Of a DNA stretch of 64,000 bases, positions 13,901 through 27,000 are shown in pieces. The position numbers and the translations under genes are program-made. The notes under the pieces were generated by a model. The model saw nothing but the letters and a program-made list of their open reading frames with translations, had not been told where the DNA came from and ran no database searches. How positions within the stretch are numbered: the first letter of the stretch is position 1; each line of letters begins with the position of its first letter. Source of the stretch: Antennarius striatus. Taxonomy: Eukaryota; Chordata; Actinopteri; Lophiiformes; Antennariidae. The stretch is from contig NC_090797.1 of the NCBI RefSeq assembly GCF_040054535.1, positions 9,691,501 through 9,755,500 of the forward strand. The letters run 5' to 3'.

Positions 13901-16900
13901 GCATAGTAAATGATCAGAAAATGTACTTTGTAATAAGAAACAATCCATACACACCTTCATCATCCTGAAAATGTCCGTTGGACTTTGATATTTCCTCTTT
14001 TGGTTTGTCGAGCTCGGAGCAGGAGGCAGTTGATGAAGATGATGCTGATGTAGAGGGAGCTGTGCAGGTAGAGGAGTGGTGGTGAGAGGGGAGGACTCTC
14101 CTCAGACTCATTTCATTGCGCACATCGTTGATGGTCTTTTTCAGCAGCTTTAGCCGTTTGCTACGGGAGGGGCTAGACTTCATGGCACAGGTCAGATCAA
14201 ACTTCTCCAGGAGCTGCTGCAGCTGCTTGTCCAAAGAAAGATGCTCTCGATTGGCTGGCACCAGTAAGCGGTCCACTAAAGACAGATTTAACTGATCAGA
14301 TTAAAGAGCGTAACACAGTTTCTTTTGAAAAAGTAAGCGCATCTTTGCAACAGTCCTTACCGTCCTCCCAGGAGAAGGATGGTGATGCTTTGACTTCGGG
14401 AGCTTCAGACAGATGCATGCCGCTTTCTCGGTCGAAGCCAATTTTCTCCACATCACGTCGGGCCTTTCTGAGCAAAGCTCCCCCCTGGTCTCTGAGGCGA
14501 ACAGCAGCCCGGTAGAAATAGGTGTCTTTTGAGTTATATTTCATACAGTTATCAATAATGAGGTTGAAGTCGCTCTCAAACTGCTCCAAGTTGTTGTAGC
14601 CCTGCTCATCGATGCGCTGCCGCATGGTGGAGAAGTCCATTGGGTTTTTGATGTGGTCAAGGTAGTCCGGCACCTGAAAGGAAAAAACAATCAATTCAAA
14701 AACACTTAAAGATTTTCTCAGTTATGAAGCAAATGTTATTGTATATTGCATACCAACCCTATGTTCTCGATTATTTTAGATACAGCAGTTAAACATGCTA
14801 ACAGTAGCAGGAAGACACTTCAAACGTTTTTAAAAAAGAAAACAAAAAAGTTGCTATTGCACGTCATGATAACAAATAAAAATATTTATCTACTAGGAAT
14901 ATGTTGGACATCTGGTGCTATAGTTTACGACCAATGTGGGGCTCAAACCCACAACCCTGAGATTAAGAGTCTCGTGCTCCACCGGCTGAGCTAGCCGGGC
15001 TTGTGGGATAGGCAGCCCTCCCCCCTCAAAGGAGTCAGCCCGTGGACATTGCTCTCAGGTTACAGATTAATCTCACTAGGAAGACACATTATGCAACACC
15101 ACCCTGACGGGGAGGGCAGGTTTCACCTGAGCGACTACGACCACAATGCATTACATGGAGCGACTGGTTGTCGGCCGACTCAAGTTTTTCTCTGTGTTTG
15201 AGTGTCGTCTTTAAAGGATAGAGGAAATAAAAGATATAGAAAGGAAAGCCTAGGCTGCCTTTATTCTCTCTTCAGAATCAGAATCCCTTAACAATCCCTG
15301 AGGGGGAAATTGCATTTGTTACAGTCACTCTGCAGTAGAACAAAGTAAAAAAGTGAGAAAACAGTAGAAAAATTAGAATTAAAAAGAGCAAGGAGAGTAG
15401 AGATAAATAAAAGAATAAATAAACAGATTTAAAGACAAACATTATCCTATGTTGTTCAGTAGTGTATTTAGGAAGGATCATCCTTCTATGAAGGTACTCC
15501 TTTGTCCTATCAGTGTCCTGTACAGTGGGTGGAACTCATTGTCCAAGATGGCCCTTAGTTTGGACAATGTCCTCTTCTCCAACACAGTAAGTGAGTCTAA
15601 CTTCACTCCAACAATGTCCCCAGCCCTGCAGATCAGTCTGTCCAGTCTCTTGGTGTCCCCCACCATCAGACCACTGCCCCACACCACACATCATAGAGGA
15701 ACACATTGGCCACCATAGACTGGTAGAACATCCTCAGCATGGTGTTAACAGTGAATGGCAGTAAAGATATTCAATTGCCTTCTGTTCGTTTTATCTCATC
15801 ATTACAGTACAAGTTTAATCACATTTTAGAAAAAAATCACAAATCTTCCTTATGAGACAAAACCTGCATTTATTGATACTGTCCTGTTCACAGTAAGACC
15901 TGAAACATGCTTTGACAGGACAAAGCCAGAGGAAACTTTGGTGGAAGCCTGGAGCTGTTTAGAGGTCAAAATTGATCTTAAAAGAAGGACAGGGTTGTTA
16001 GACTAATGGATCCATCTTGAAGTTTCCCCTCAGGATAACTGGTGCTACTGGTGTGTCCAATATTTATCTGGGAACACAAATGATTCAGTCTTTCTTTGAC
16101 TGGAGTAAGAGGAAAATGTCAACTCTTTAATTTATCGATAAAATGGATAATATTGAGTAGATATGAATAAAGATAAGACCTAACAAGGGCATTTCACACT
16201 CGAGTAAGATTAAATGGGAAAAAAAATTACAAAATTAACACTATTTTCACATTATTAACTTCTCCTCTTCTCCTCTCTCATTTAGCTTCCACTAATTTCC
16301 CTGCGGGGATTAATCCGGTATATAAAATTAAATTTAAAAAAACAAAAAAACCCAAAGTGGTTCAAAATTTTTAAAAAAAAAAGACTTTTAAAAAAGCCTC
16401 AAAGTGTCAAATGATATTCACCTCACTAACATCAACCGGCTGGGTGAAGATCTTGGCCTGATCTTTTGCCTGAAGCTGGTCCAAGAGCGCTCTGAGCAGA
16501 ATACTGAAAGGAGTTAACTGCATTTCTAGAAGGGTTTCCTGCTGTTTGATCTACAACACAACACACACAGAAAACATTGGTAGATTAGATTGTTTCATTA
16601 ATTTATCAGAATTCTTTGATCGGGTGTCCATCTGATTCATCCTCCATTCATACCTCCTCCCTCTTCAGCTTCTCCCTCTTGCGGATCAGCTCCAGCAGCA
16701 GCCGTGCTCTTTCCAGGTCGTGTCGGAGGCGATGCCATTCTTTCAGCTGGTTCTTCAGCGCTCGGGTCTCCTCCTCATTCTGCCCCTAGAGAGGAAAATA
16801 GAATTAAATATCATGACAAAAGGGACATTTCTCACACATCTTCATGAATTATAAAAACTTTATTGCCCACAGAACCAAGATATAAGTTTGTATACAGAGC

Positions 16901-18870
16901 ATTGTCAAATGCCTTTTAACAACATTAACAAAATGTTAAAAATTGTACTAAGAAAAGCTTATGTTGGTTGTAAAAACTACTGATGCTTTACTAAAAGGCA
17001 AAATGAAGACTGATAGCCTTCTGTGAGTGACTGACAGATGAACAAACCAGCCGTGCATTCTTCTGAGACTGTAGGCTTGTCTGAAGGCGACGGATGAGGG
17101 GGAGTCCATTTCTCGATTGCCTCTTAAGTGTCCAATAATTAAGAACCAGCTCCACAAATGCTTTCTTCTTCTGGACTGACACCTGGTTCAAAATGGTCTG
17201 CAACCTAGAAAGAGCAGAAAGACAGGTGTCACAAGAAAACTGACAGAGAACTACCAACAGTCAAAATAGGTCAATGCCTTCTCTTAGGACTAAACAGGTT
17301 TATTCTGTTTGAGACTCTGGTACCAGTCTGGTTACTGGCTGTTGGGGCTTCAGGGTATTTCAAAAATACCAAAACAAACAAGCCTTAAAAAACCTTTACT
17401 GGCATGCTATACAAAATCCTTCCCTAGATCAACAATAACACACGAGCACTTATGCTCATAACTATACCTGTGAGCAGGAAATGTAGGTACAGTAGGGGGT
17501 GGTGCATCTTCACTTTCAGCTTCAGGATCGGGCTCAGGCTTCTTAGTCTTTGCTTTCTTCTTCCCTTTTGACTGTCCTTTCCCTGCACCTCTCCCCTTGT
17601 CCACTTTCCTACATAATCCATTTTTAGGTTTGGCGTCATCGTAGATTGTTAGAGGCCTCCTTACGCATCCATTAGGTGTGTGAGCTCCACAGTAGGCTGT
17701 CTTTTTTACAGAGAAGGTGAGCTCTCCTGATTCGTTAACCTCCTTGATCGGCTCCATTTTCATGAAGAGTCCAGCCTTTTGCCCACAGCTGACATGGAAA
17801 GCGGTGTAACAGTTGGCTTTGTGGCACTGGATGCATGCCCCCACACCTTTCTCCTTACAGAGATAGCAGGTGAGCTTCCAGCGGGCCGGAGGAATGTGGC
17901 TGACACCATCAATGGGTTCAATGAACGTGGTGTTGGAGAAGCCAACCTCAGGGACCCAGAGTGCACACACCACATGGCCCCAGCGGTCATCGTCTGTCCT
18001 CTTCACTGCTCCACCCTTGTTAGGGCAAAGTATGCAGTCTGCAGGCTGGGTGGACGACTGGAGGCAGTGTCGGCACAGCCATTGGCCTTCAGGAATGTAT
18101 GGCACACCATAACATTCCTGGTGCACAGCCACATTGCACACATCACAAAACAGGATAGCATTGCTGTTGTGACACTCTCCATCCATGCAGATGCAGCAGA
18201 CAGCATCCTCATCAATGGGAGCTTGCTTTTCACTGCCTTGATCCAGACTCTCCAAGTATAACTCTTTCTCAAAGCGGTCGATAAGGAACTCAAAGACGTT
18301 GTGAGAAACCTGACTGACCCCTTCACTTCTACGTTTTTCGTTGACCAGATCCAACCAAGAATAATCTTCCTCATCCATGTCATACTCTGTTTCCTCATCT
18401 AGCTCTTCCTCTGTCTTCTCTGTATATTTATAAAAGACAGACGCACGCTTAGGAACCGCCGGAAGGTTATATTCCACATTACGAAATTTAGGTTCTGGAA
18501 GTTTGGGACCAGGATTAACACCAGCCTGATGTCCACCTCCGTCTCCATGGCCAGTGATGCCTAATGCAGCGTTTCTTTTCTCCTGGTTGTTTTTTAGTCT
18601 GACGGACCTCAGGAGTACCTGCTGCTGTGGTTTTTCAGCATTTTCCTTATTGCTGGTACACTCCATCATCTCTTGCACCATAGGGTCATCGTCCGAGATC
18701 ACATCCAGCTTGTCATATATGCTGATTCGATGGATGCGACCATCGACATCAAACTCCACCATGCGCTGCGCCTGGGCATAAGTTAAGATCTGCTTGTTGG
18801 GAGAAGGCTTGATGGGAGATGGGGGTCTCTGCGGCACCGAAGGCCGGTGCTGCCGAGCTTTCTTTTTCAT
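7909..18870 (-). CDS. brd1: BRD1/BRPF2, PHD-bromodomain-PWWP scaffold of MYST acetyltransferases
   Basis: Scaffold subunit that links MYST acetyltransferases (KAT7/HBO1, also KAT6) to chromatin for histone H3 acetylation in the nucleus (family knowledge). Thirteen coding exons, read on the minus strand: 17468-18870, 17048-17204, 16654-16785, 16422-16550, 14361-14673, 13955-14275, 12317-12913, 11371-11512, 11116-11249, 9733-9842, 9214-9368 and 7909-8092 form twelve listed segments after the non-coding first exon; all junctions are GT-AG and the sum is 3777 nt, giving 1258 residues. Domains in order: N-terminal EPL-like region; PHD finger from about residue 222 ([13 protein letters not shown]) with zinc knuckle and extended PHD to about 395; Lys-rich stretch about 430-450; bromodomain about 575-690 ([18 protein letters not shown]); acidic/Lys-rich linker; C-terminal PWWP from about 1127 ([14 protein letters not shown]). 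The final DLSDVD and the linker VIPRLETLL fit BRD1 better than BRPF1 or BRPF3. The start ATG at 18870 has A at -3. Whether this is the brd1a or brd1b paralogue is not decided. Confidence 0.93.
12317..12913 (-). other. brd1: Large in-frame linker exon of brd1
   Basis: This exon is 597 nt (199 codons) with the same phase at both ends, so skipping it would keep the frame. It codes for a low-complexity Pro/Ser/Glu-rich linker with an acidic tract and short basic motifs between the bromodomain and the PWWP part. Human BRD1 has isoforms that differ by a long insertion in the same linker (recalled), so alternative inclusion is plausible but not shown. Confidence 0.5.
14928..15000 (-). pseudogene. 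tRNA-Lys(CUU)-like relic
   Basis: A 73-nt minus-strand sequence has tRNA architecture: D-arm GCTCAGCCGGTGGAGC, anticodon loop with CTT, T-arm GTGGGTTTGAGCCCCAC. It closely follows vertebrate tRNA-Lys-CTT. The acceptor stem has two mismatches and two G-T pairs. The T loop reads TTTGA instead of TTCGA, and no T-run terminator follows directly. It is more likely a tRNA pseudogene or the head of a tRNA-derived SINE than a working gene. It lies in the brd1 intron between 14674 and 16421. Confidence 0.65.
15275..15765 (-). mobile_element. 5'-truncated LINE (L2/CR1-like) 3' end
   Basis: Minus-strand translation of 15478-15687 reads like the last part of a fish non-LTR polyprotein ([16 protein letters not shown], then [15 protein letters not shown]). 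It is followed by a short AT-rich 3' UTR ending in a TTCCCCCTCAGGGATTG tail and repeats of ATTCTG near 15279-15318. The reverse transcriptase core is missing, as expected for 5' truncation. Clade assignment is from memory of similar fish elements. Confidence 0.65.
16288..16335 (+). mobile_element. Short LINE 3'-tail fragment
   Basis: The motif AATTTCCCTGCGGGGATTAAT resembles the tail of the LINE at 15.3 kb (AATTTCCCCCTCAGGGATT), here on the plus strand. Only the tail is left. Related tails occur near 23740-23775 and 45900-45930. Confidence 0.4.
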
Positions 18871-20205
18871 CTTGATGCTCCGTGTTGCTGCGGGAAAAAA
18901 TGGAGGTGAGGTACGGTAAAAGATACACATGTGCTTCTTTTTCTCAGGTTAGTCCAATTATACAAAGAACAAAGTATTTATTATGAAAGTTCAAGGTCTC
19001 AGGATGAACTGCAATCATTTCAATAAATTATATTGCAGTCTGTGGCCTATAAATGACTTATTTATGAAAGTGCAATAAACAATGCCTATTAGTCTGCCTC
19101 AACCAAATGAGATGATGCTATCAAAATAATGATGATATTAAGTATGATATGCACAAATTATTACTAGATAATAAAATCTTACTAATCATTTACAAATTAC
19201 TGAGGAGTATTTGTCCAGATCACATATCTGGTTTACATCTGATTTACATGTACATTAATTGTACATCCAGACACTCGGTGATCCACAATAAGATCCTAAA
19301 AGGTCTCAGTAGCATCAACTTTCTCCTCATCCCTGTAAAAAATAAACCAAAACCTGAAGTATGCTCAAAATATCATCTCATATAAATCAGGTCTTAATGT
19401 ATAACTTGTTTGCCGTGTACTTAACACGTTATTGTTTCTCCCTTAATCTATTTGCACAGTAGTGTATTTTGAATTTACCTGTCTTTTATATTATAAAATG
19501 TGTCATATTGTATTATTTCAATCAATTTTCCATACTTTCAATGCATAATTAATTATTGTAGTTAACATTTTGTGAATAATTGAACTATTATTCTGCAGAG
19601 TACTTTTAGTTGCTTCATGTATGAACAGTTATAAAGCTACCTTGCCAAGAGCTGACTACTATAATACATGTTTTAGAGACAGAAAGCTGTCTGATCTATT
19701 TCTTCTACACATCACAGAAAACCTTTAACCTTTGTGTCACCGATGTAAACACTAAACGAGAGTGTGTACGGATGATACGACTCATGATTCATTTCACAGC
19801 CTAACATTACATTGAGATTTCACTTTTAGAGCATGAAATGTTGCAGCATGTTGTATTTTGCAGTTTTGTCACTGAGGTGGGACATTTAAATACGGGGGGA
19901 GGCGACCACACAACTACTGTCAGTATGACTGCCTAGGAGTTAGCACTGGTCCGTTTGGTGCAGAGACACCTTTCCATCGACGATCTACAGTCAGGTAGCC
20001 AAGTTGCTAACAATAACATTAGCCATCCAGCTAATCAGCAGAGGGAACTAGCCACCCTTTAAACGGAGCAAATGGCGTCAAACAAAACTAGAGCTCTTTG
20101 AACGTAGGCTTATTCATAACAATTGTTATATTAAATACTTCTTTAGCAAATACACTACAGGCCTTCTCAACGTCACTGCGTGCACCAAAAACCAAAACAC
20201 ATACC

Positions 20206-20330
20206 TCGAATTGACGAACAGTTTTGCTAGCTGAAGAAGACTGTAGCTAGCCAGCAGCCTTACAAAGCAGAGGCAATCCGGCCTGCTAAGCGGCTCTACT
20301 TCCGAACACTGCGTTCTCATCCAACGGGAG
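20206..20330 (-). other. brd1: Non-coding first exon of brd1
   Basis: A strong minus-strand donor (GAG|GTATGT, exon ending near 20205) lies upstream of the acceptor CCGCAG at 18888-18889 that opens the ATG-bearing exon. The stretch to about 20330 has no long open frame and sits next to GC-richer promoter-like DNA. The upstream edge is a guess; the donor is directly visible. Confidence 0.55.
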
Positions 20331-21480
20331 AATGTGGGGTCTTTTCAGTCAGTAATCAAGACAAAAATGCCTGCTTGGTTCCCGTGAAGTTCCGACATTA
20401 AATTCCACAGAGAACACACAATTATTTGCTTTGTGTACCATTCATAGGTTACAGTCAGTCGCTAGCCACTGTCGACCAGAGCAAAAAGCACAGCAGCAGC
20501 ACCACGATCGGCTCATCCCCCAACACAACAATGCGTTTCGCCAGACAACTCCCACCCGTACGCACCACTCTACGTGTGACGGTGGAGGTCATGCTGGTGG
20601 TGAGTCGGAGATTTAACACAAAAGCCCATCTGTCACACAATAACTACATCGCTTTTGTTGTAAATCACAATCCATAGGCTGGCAAAGCTTCAAACAAGGC
20701 GCCACTTTTAATGTCATTGAATGTGCTAATTCAGCTAGAGCTAAGCAGTAGTCTGAAGTCATAGCCGACATGTGACTTTCAAATTGCTGTCTGTCATGGT
20801 TCGGGTTATTGATTCAGCAGTTCTCTCTCGTTACAGAAGACTGCAAGGACACCATCAGAGGCACAACAAACCTCTGCTAAATGTCCCACCCTGGTCACCA
20901 CTGCCCCAGACTGCATTCATATGTTAAAGAATAGTTTAAAAGTGACGTTTAAAAATGAGGTTTTGCAAATAAAACGGCACATTGTCCCGATTTAAAAATA
21001 ATCGTACCCGTAGGTCTCCAATACAAACCAGACCACGAGTAATATGTTAACCATTCTCATTTCGCTGAAGCAAATGTGTTCGATTTTTGTTTAAAGGGAC
21101 GGCCATTGTCTTTCTTTCAAAATAAAAGTTGAAACTGAAATTAATTTGGGGTAATATGCAGACCAGATAACTATTTTGTACTGAATATATTGTTAAATTT
21201 TGTTATTATTTTAATGTTAATGTGGTTTATATTTATTGTTAAAAATGTTATTGCTTCTTACATCTACTCCTCAAGCGTAATTTATCTATTAACCGCGCAA
21301 AATTGAATTTAAATGGAGAAATCTCAAAGTAAACCAGCGTGTTGCGTGACATCATGATTTATTAAATGTTATTAATGTATTGTCCCTCTCGCCATACTGA
21401 CGGGCAGCGGGTCCGGTGACGTCATGATAACGCGTTCCTTCCGTCCGACGCTGTGCGGAGCTGCCTCGGCCGAACGTAAA
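20331..21480. promoter_or_regulatory. brd1-zbed4 divergent intergenic region
   Basis: About 1.15 kb separates the first exons of brd1 (minus) and zbed4 (plus). No coding frame is credible. The right end is GC-rich and contains a perfect CRE (21417-21424). The two genes are also divergent neighbours in human, so a partly shared promoter is plausible. Confidence 0.5.
21417..21424. promoter_or_regulatory. zbed4: Perfect cAMP response element at zbed4 promoter
   Basis: TGACGTCA, the full palindromic CREB/ATF site, lies in a CpG-containing stretch about 170 bp before the first zbed4 splice donor. Sites of this type at this distance are typical of ubiquitous promoters. Function is inferred. Confidence 0.6.
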
Positions 21481-21595
21481 CTGCTAGCAAACCAGGAGAC
21501 AAAAGCAACAAAGTGAGCCCCCTTTGGATCAATCAATGTGTCATATTTAACTGTTTAGGAGCCGAAACCCAGGGATATTAACGTTATCATTAAGA
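21480..21595 (+). other. zbed4: Non-coding first exon of zbed4
   Basis: The plus-strand donor AAGA|GTAAGT at 21595/21596 follows a GC-rich segment without a long frame. A matching acceptor (TGTCCAG, exon from 23898) opens the exon that carries the zbed4 ATG. The 5' edge is estimated. The intron of about 2.3 kb holds AT-rich DNA and a LINE-tail fragment near 23740-23775. Confidence 0.6.
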
Positions 21596-23737
21596 GTAAG
21601 TATTCCAAGCGTACTTTTTTGTTCCAAGGCGCTTTAATATGGCTGGAACGTCGTGGTTAGTAGTGGTCTGATTTGGATTCCGTGTGGTTCGTGTGGCTGG
21701 TTCTGCCTCGCCAGGTTAGCAAGAATGTCCTGTCTGTGGCCTAGCTGGCGGCTAACTAGTTAGCATTCATGGTGTGGTCCGAAATGTATTTAGCGCATTT
21801 TGCGGGGAAATACGACACTAATGGGATAATAGATAAAGTTAAATTGTTTTGGACATTTGTGGTAGAGGTCTATGTGACAGAAGAGTGGTACTTATGTTAT
21901 TTTTATGCGTATATTGGCATTTTAGGCTAACCCCAGCTAACAGAATAGCCACCGTCGTGTTTACTGATGATAAAGCGAACCAGCTGAAATAATCTGCCAG
22001 AAACGTTACGTTTTTGGTGTCCACAAACTTTCAGGGTTCGTTCAAGGTGTTGTTTAGGTGGGAACATTAAACTCATAGCCGGTGTGTAGATAACGTTACT
22101 AGCTGTTATGTGAATGCTAGAATGCGTTGGCTATTTTCTGCTGTCCTCTCGCTTCTGCCTGAGAGGAGCTTGAGCCAAACCCGGAAAAACGGTTCCTGCT
22201 GCTCACTAAGAAAATTGATTGAGGTGACTTGTTTATGAGGCAAACCCTGATGAATAATTTATCATAAGAATGGATATGATGGTCACCTGCACGAGGTTGG
22301 ATGAAAGTTATTTATGACCTTGTAACAAAGTTAGATGTTTTTGGGGTAAACCTGTTCAGTTAGGCAAATATTTTCGGAGTTTAACGTGACTTGTGTAAAC
22401 TTGTGCAATGTTAACTGTCTTCTTGGTCTTGTTTGTGTGTGTGTGTTCTATAAAATATTTTTTTTTGTAATGAGTATTATAGATATGTTAGCGAATTATT
22501 TTATATTGTGTTACTGTTTTAATTATTGACTTGTTTTGTCCATTATAGAAATTATTGATATAAGGAGAAGAATGTCTGTGTAGGTCCTCAGCCATCCGAG
22601 TCAAGGTTTGTTCCAACCTTAACAGGTCTAGTTGGCTTTGTTGTTCTTTGTGAGGAGAATTAGAGTAAATAGACCGACCAACAGACCTTGATTTAGGCAA
22701 ATCTACAGAGATTTTACACATTATTACACATTATGTACACTTATTTACTAAATTAATTTCTAAACATTTCTTAAGTACTCCTTGCTTAAGTGATGGAGTG
22801 TCATAAATCCATGCATATGTACTGCTTGCATGAACTGAAAGTGTTTATGATTCAATTCAAAAGTAATTTGGAGGCTGTGGAGTCTGGTGCATATTTGTAG
22901 AGTTTTTCAATCACCCCATTAAATTTGTGAAAAAGACTGAATAAAAAAATGTCAACAAAGGCTGAATATTATTTGGATCTGATATTGCATTGCTATTTTT
23001 TAAGACTGCTTTGGGTATAACTAATCAAATGTTTTCTATTTAGATCTTTTTTGGGCACAATTGACTTTATTTTTCATAAATGAGACTCAGTGTTGTCCTT
23101 CAAGCATACTTACATTTTAATGAGATTATTGTGACTGTGTGCTAATAACGTATCAATAGTTTTGGAATATTATTGCAGAGTGGTAAACTGAGCGTATCTT
23201 TTTAAATATGAATAGGTTAGCTTATGAATAGTTTAGGATATGGATAGGTAAAAAATTTTCAAACACACTAAAAAATGGAGCTTATTTCAGTCATTGGATC
23301 CTCATAAACACATGTGTGCTACCATTTGTTTAAGTGTGTAATGAAAACATTTTCATTCAAGGTTCTGCTACAAAATGTGAGGACTTGAGCACAATTTTAG
23401 ATTTGCAGCACTTTTTTTCCATTGATCTTCCTTACCAGAGAGTTATATAATCAAATGTCACTTAATGAAGTGTTGCCAAATCTTTTTTTTGCTTGATGGG
23501 TCATTGTAATATCCAGTGTGGTTGTTTTGCATGTTAACTACGGCCTATGAATGCTGTTCCGCATGCCTGCCAGGCCGAACCTGCATATGAAAATGAGACA
23601 GCGTAGCCTCACAGAAACCGGTCATAATACTGTGTTCATTCAGGGCTAAGTGTTCTGTTCTTTTTTTTTCTTTTATTCTGATATTTTGTCTTGTACTTTC
23701 TGGAGCAATTTAACTGTACGATGAAAAAAAAAAGCTA

Positions 23738-23776
23738 TTTCCCCCTCCGGAATTAATAAAGGGTTCTGAGTCTAGG
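23738..23776 (+). mobile_element. Short LINE 3'-tail fragment
   Basis: TTTCCCCCTCCGGAATTAAT followed by AAAG and TTCTGAGTCT is a degraded version of the LINE tail seen in the brd1 intron. It lies in the 5' intron of zbed4. Confidence 0.4.
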
Positions 23777-24076
23777 TAGGACAGAGTTTTGTGAATGGAG
23801 AAACTGTGTCAAGTTGTAGCTTTAATATCAAACTGTGCATAAAAAGCCATGTTATTTTTAACAATACACTGAATCTCTTCTCTCTCTGCCTGTCCAGGTT
23901 GTGTACAGTGAGGTCATAAATGGGGAGGGATAAGCAGGCACCCTGTGTCCCAGAAAGCCACACACTCTTCACAACACCAGCTTGAGAACTGCAGTATCGA
24001 TGACTGCACCTGAAAAAAGTGATCACATTTGACAACACAGGCCTGAATATTCTACTGAAACTCCTGGACTGCTACC

Positions 24077-27000
24077 ATGGATGGGGAGGAAGAGGTCTCT
24101 CACACAAGTGAGGATATGGTCAGTGAATTTATGGGCTCCATACAGAGTAAAAGAAGTGAAGCAAAAGGGACCTGCCTGAAAATTGAGGGCCAGGATGGCT
24201 ATGTGTTCAAATCATACAGCATTCATCCTCATGAGACTGTTTATGCAAATTCACCATCTTGCTCGTCAGTAACACTGGATAAAGACTCTCCCGCTTCTGC
24301 TCATTTATCTTCTCAGGATGACAAACAGCTAGACTCAGATCAAGCAAGTGAAAGTGATCCAGATTCTCCTGCTTTGTCCAGTAAATGCCTAAACATTGAT
24401 ACTGAGGGAAATTTTGATCACGAACAGTATGAAACTGATAATGTGGAAAGTCAACATATCAAAGAAAGGATTGGGGGTGCAAATAGCATGGAGGAGGACA
24501 CCCAGGATGATGACAGGCTAGCATTTGGTAGCTCAATTGGCCCTTTTTTAAATAGGGATTGTGATGACTATAATAATCTATTCAGTGGATACACAAGCAC
24601 CCTTTATGATGTTGCCATGGACGCTGTTACTCAGAGCCTTTTGTCATCTATGAGGAGTAATTCCAACCCTCGAAAAAAATCTCCTGCTTGGAATCATTTC
24701 TGCATATCACCACGAGATAGTACCAAAGCAATCTGTTTGTACTGCATGAAAGAGTTTAGTCGGGGTAAGAATGAGAAAGACCTCAGCACAAGTTGTCTAA
24801 TGAGGCATGTACGAAGGGCTCACCCCACTGTCCTTGTACAAGATGGAGCAGATGCAACCTCATTTAGTCTAAATAGCTCTCTTGCAACTCCTTTGATACC
24901 TCCCTCCCCAGGCTCACCAAATAATGGAGACTTGACAAATAGCACTATGTCTTCTGCCTCAAAGAACATGTCACCGTCCACTTCCTCAGTTGAAAATTCA
25001 GATCTGTCATCCAAAGAAGTGTTGCCCAAAGTCGAACCAAAACTTGATCCATATACCAAGACTGAAACTGCTTGCAACATGCTCTTAGCCTCACATTCCA
25101 ATGAAAGCAATCTTGAAGACATCTCAGATGGAGGGCCCGAGCGCCTTCCCGGGACCCCTAAAATCTCAAGTTCACGTCGCCGTTCAGCTGTATGGAAACA
25201 CTTCTACCTGTCGCCTGCTGATAATTCCAAAGCAGTGTGTATCCACTGCATGAATGAATTCAGTAGGGGTAAGAATGGGAAGGATTTGGGAACGAGCTGT
25301 CTTATTCGTCATATGTGGAGGGCCCACAAAGAGGTTGTCATTGAAGAAAATGGACTGGGCAATCACATTCCCCCACCCTATACAAACCCACCCTCACTTT
25401 TGCCCCGCACGCAACTACTGGATCCACTGGAAATTAAAAAAGAACCACCCCTTCTTCCCTCATCTCCAGAAACCATATCAGATGAATTACCCCAAAACAT
25501 TGAGGATATAAAAGAGGACTCTGACGAGATGATGAATCTACCAGAGCAGGAGTCCTCTCTTAATCTGTCTCTCAAAGCTCAGGGGGAGGATACACCCTCT
25601 ACTTCCTCACCATGCGACCTTTCTGAGGGCCCCAGTCTCAATCACAATCATTCTGTTTTCCAGCAAAATAAGAAAATTATGAAACGGGTAAAATCTGAAG
25701 TGTGGCACCATTTCATAGTGTCTCCAGTTGACCAGTTAAAAGCACTGTGCCGTTACTGTCCATGTGTCATCAGTCGAGGGAAACGGGGTGACTTTGGTAC
25801 AAGCTGTCTGATGAGGCATCTTATGAGACGTCATCCAGATGTTCTCAAAAACCAAAAAAGCACAGATGAAAAGGAATCTTTCCCTCATCCCTACAGCGAT
25901 CTCACAGCAACAGGCACAGTTTCAACCAAAGAAACTGAGAGCCCTGTCAGTGAGAAAAAGCCCCAGTCCCTGCCTGCGTTCAGCAAAAAGACGTCAAAAC
26001 TGTGGAACCATTTCTCCATATCACCTGCTGATCCCACAAAGGTGGTTTGTTTGCACTGTAGCCGCACAATTAGCAGAGGCAAAAAGACTACAAACCTCGG
26101 CACGAGCTGCCTCTTCAGGCACATGCAGAGGTTTCATGGACATGTTCTTGAAAGTAACAATTCTATCTCAGGTGATGTGCCGTCTGCTGGAATTCCCATT
26201 AAACAAGAACTCATGGACACCTCTACTTTTGAGACAGAACAGAAAACTTTTGATGAGCACCACCCGGTTGCCAAAAAAATAACCAAACTTATTGCAGAAA
26301 TGCTCGCACTGGATCTTCAGCCATCAGCTATGGTAGAGAATACTGGCCTGAACAGACTACTTGAGTTCCTCCAGCCCCAGTATTCTCTACCGTCTTCTTC
26401 TTACTTTACCAGCACTGCCATACCAGATATGTACGAAAGGGTGAAGGATGTTGTGCTGACACACCTGAAAGAGGCTGAAGGGGGTGTTGTCCACTTCACA
26501 ACTAGTATTTGGGTCAGTAGCCAGACAAGGGAATACCTGACACTTAGTGCCCACTGGGCAACGTATGAGTCAACAGTCAGACCCCAGGGTCAGGACTTTC
26601 ACTGCTCTGCTCTCCTCAGTGTCACACAAATAGACTGTGATCATGATATGCATGCCATCCCAAAACAGCTAGAGTTTCTGTGGGATTCTTGGATCACTTC
26701 ATCAGGGCTGAGAAAGGGGTTCACTGTAACTGATAACAGCACCATCATAAACACCTTGGAGGACCATGGTCATGTCACCATGCAGTGTTTTGGACACACC
26801 ATAGACCTCATTGTTAGTGAAGCCATAAAGAGCCAGAGGATGGTTCAGAACCTTCTGAGTATTGCACGGAAGATCTGTGAAAGAGTGCACCGCTCAGCAA
26901 CGGCCAAGGAGAAGCTGGCTGAACTCCAGAAGGAACACCAGCTGCCAGAAAACCAACTGATCCCGGATGTCCCTTCCAAGTGGAGGACCTCAGTTTTTAT

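Noticed and set aside
17779-18261. 160-codon plus-strand open frame
   Set aside because: It is the antisense shadow of the brd1 PHD finger exon, whose minus-strand frame is clearly the real one.
18871-18930. Upstream ATG extending the brd1 frame by 20 codons (MCIFYRTS...)
   Set aside because: It lies before a good splice acceptor (CCGCAG at 18888-18889), so it is intronic; the ATG at 18870 matches the BRD1 N-terminus.
25839-26282. 147-codon frame overlapping zbed4, and minus-strand frames inside zbed4
   Set aside because: They overlap a long conserved single-exon CDS in other frames and have no independent support.
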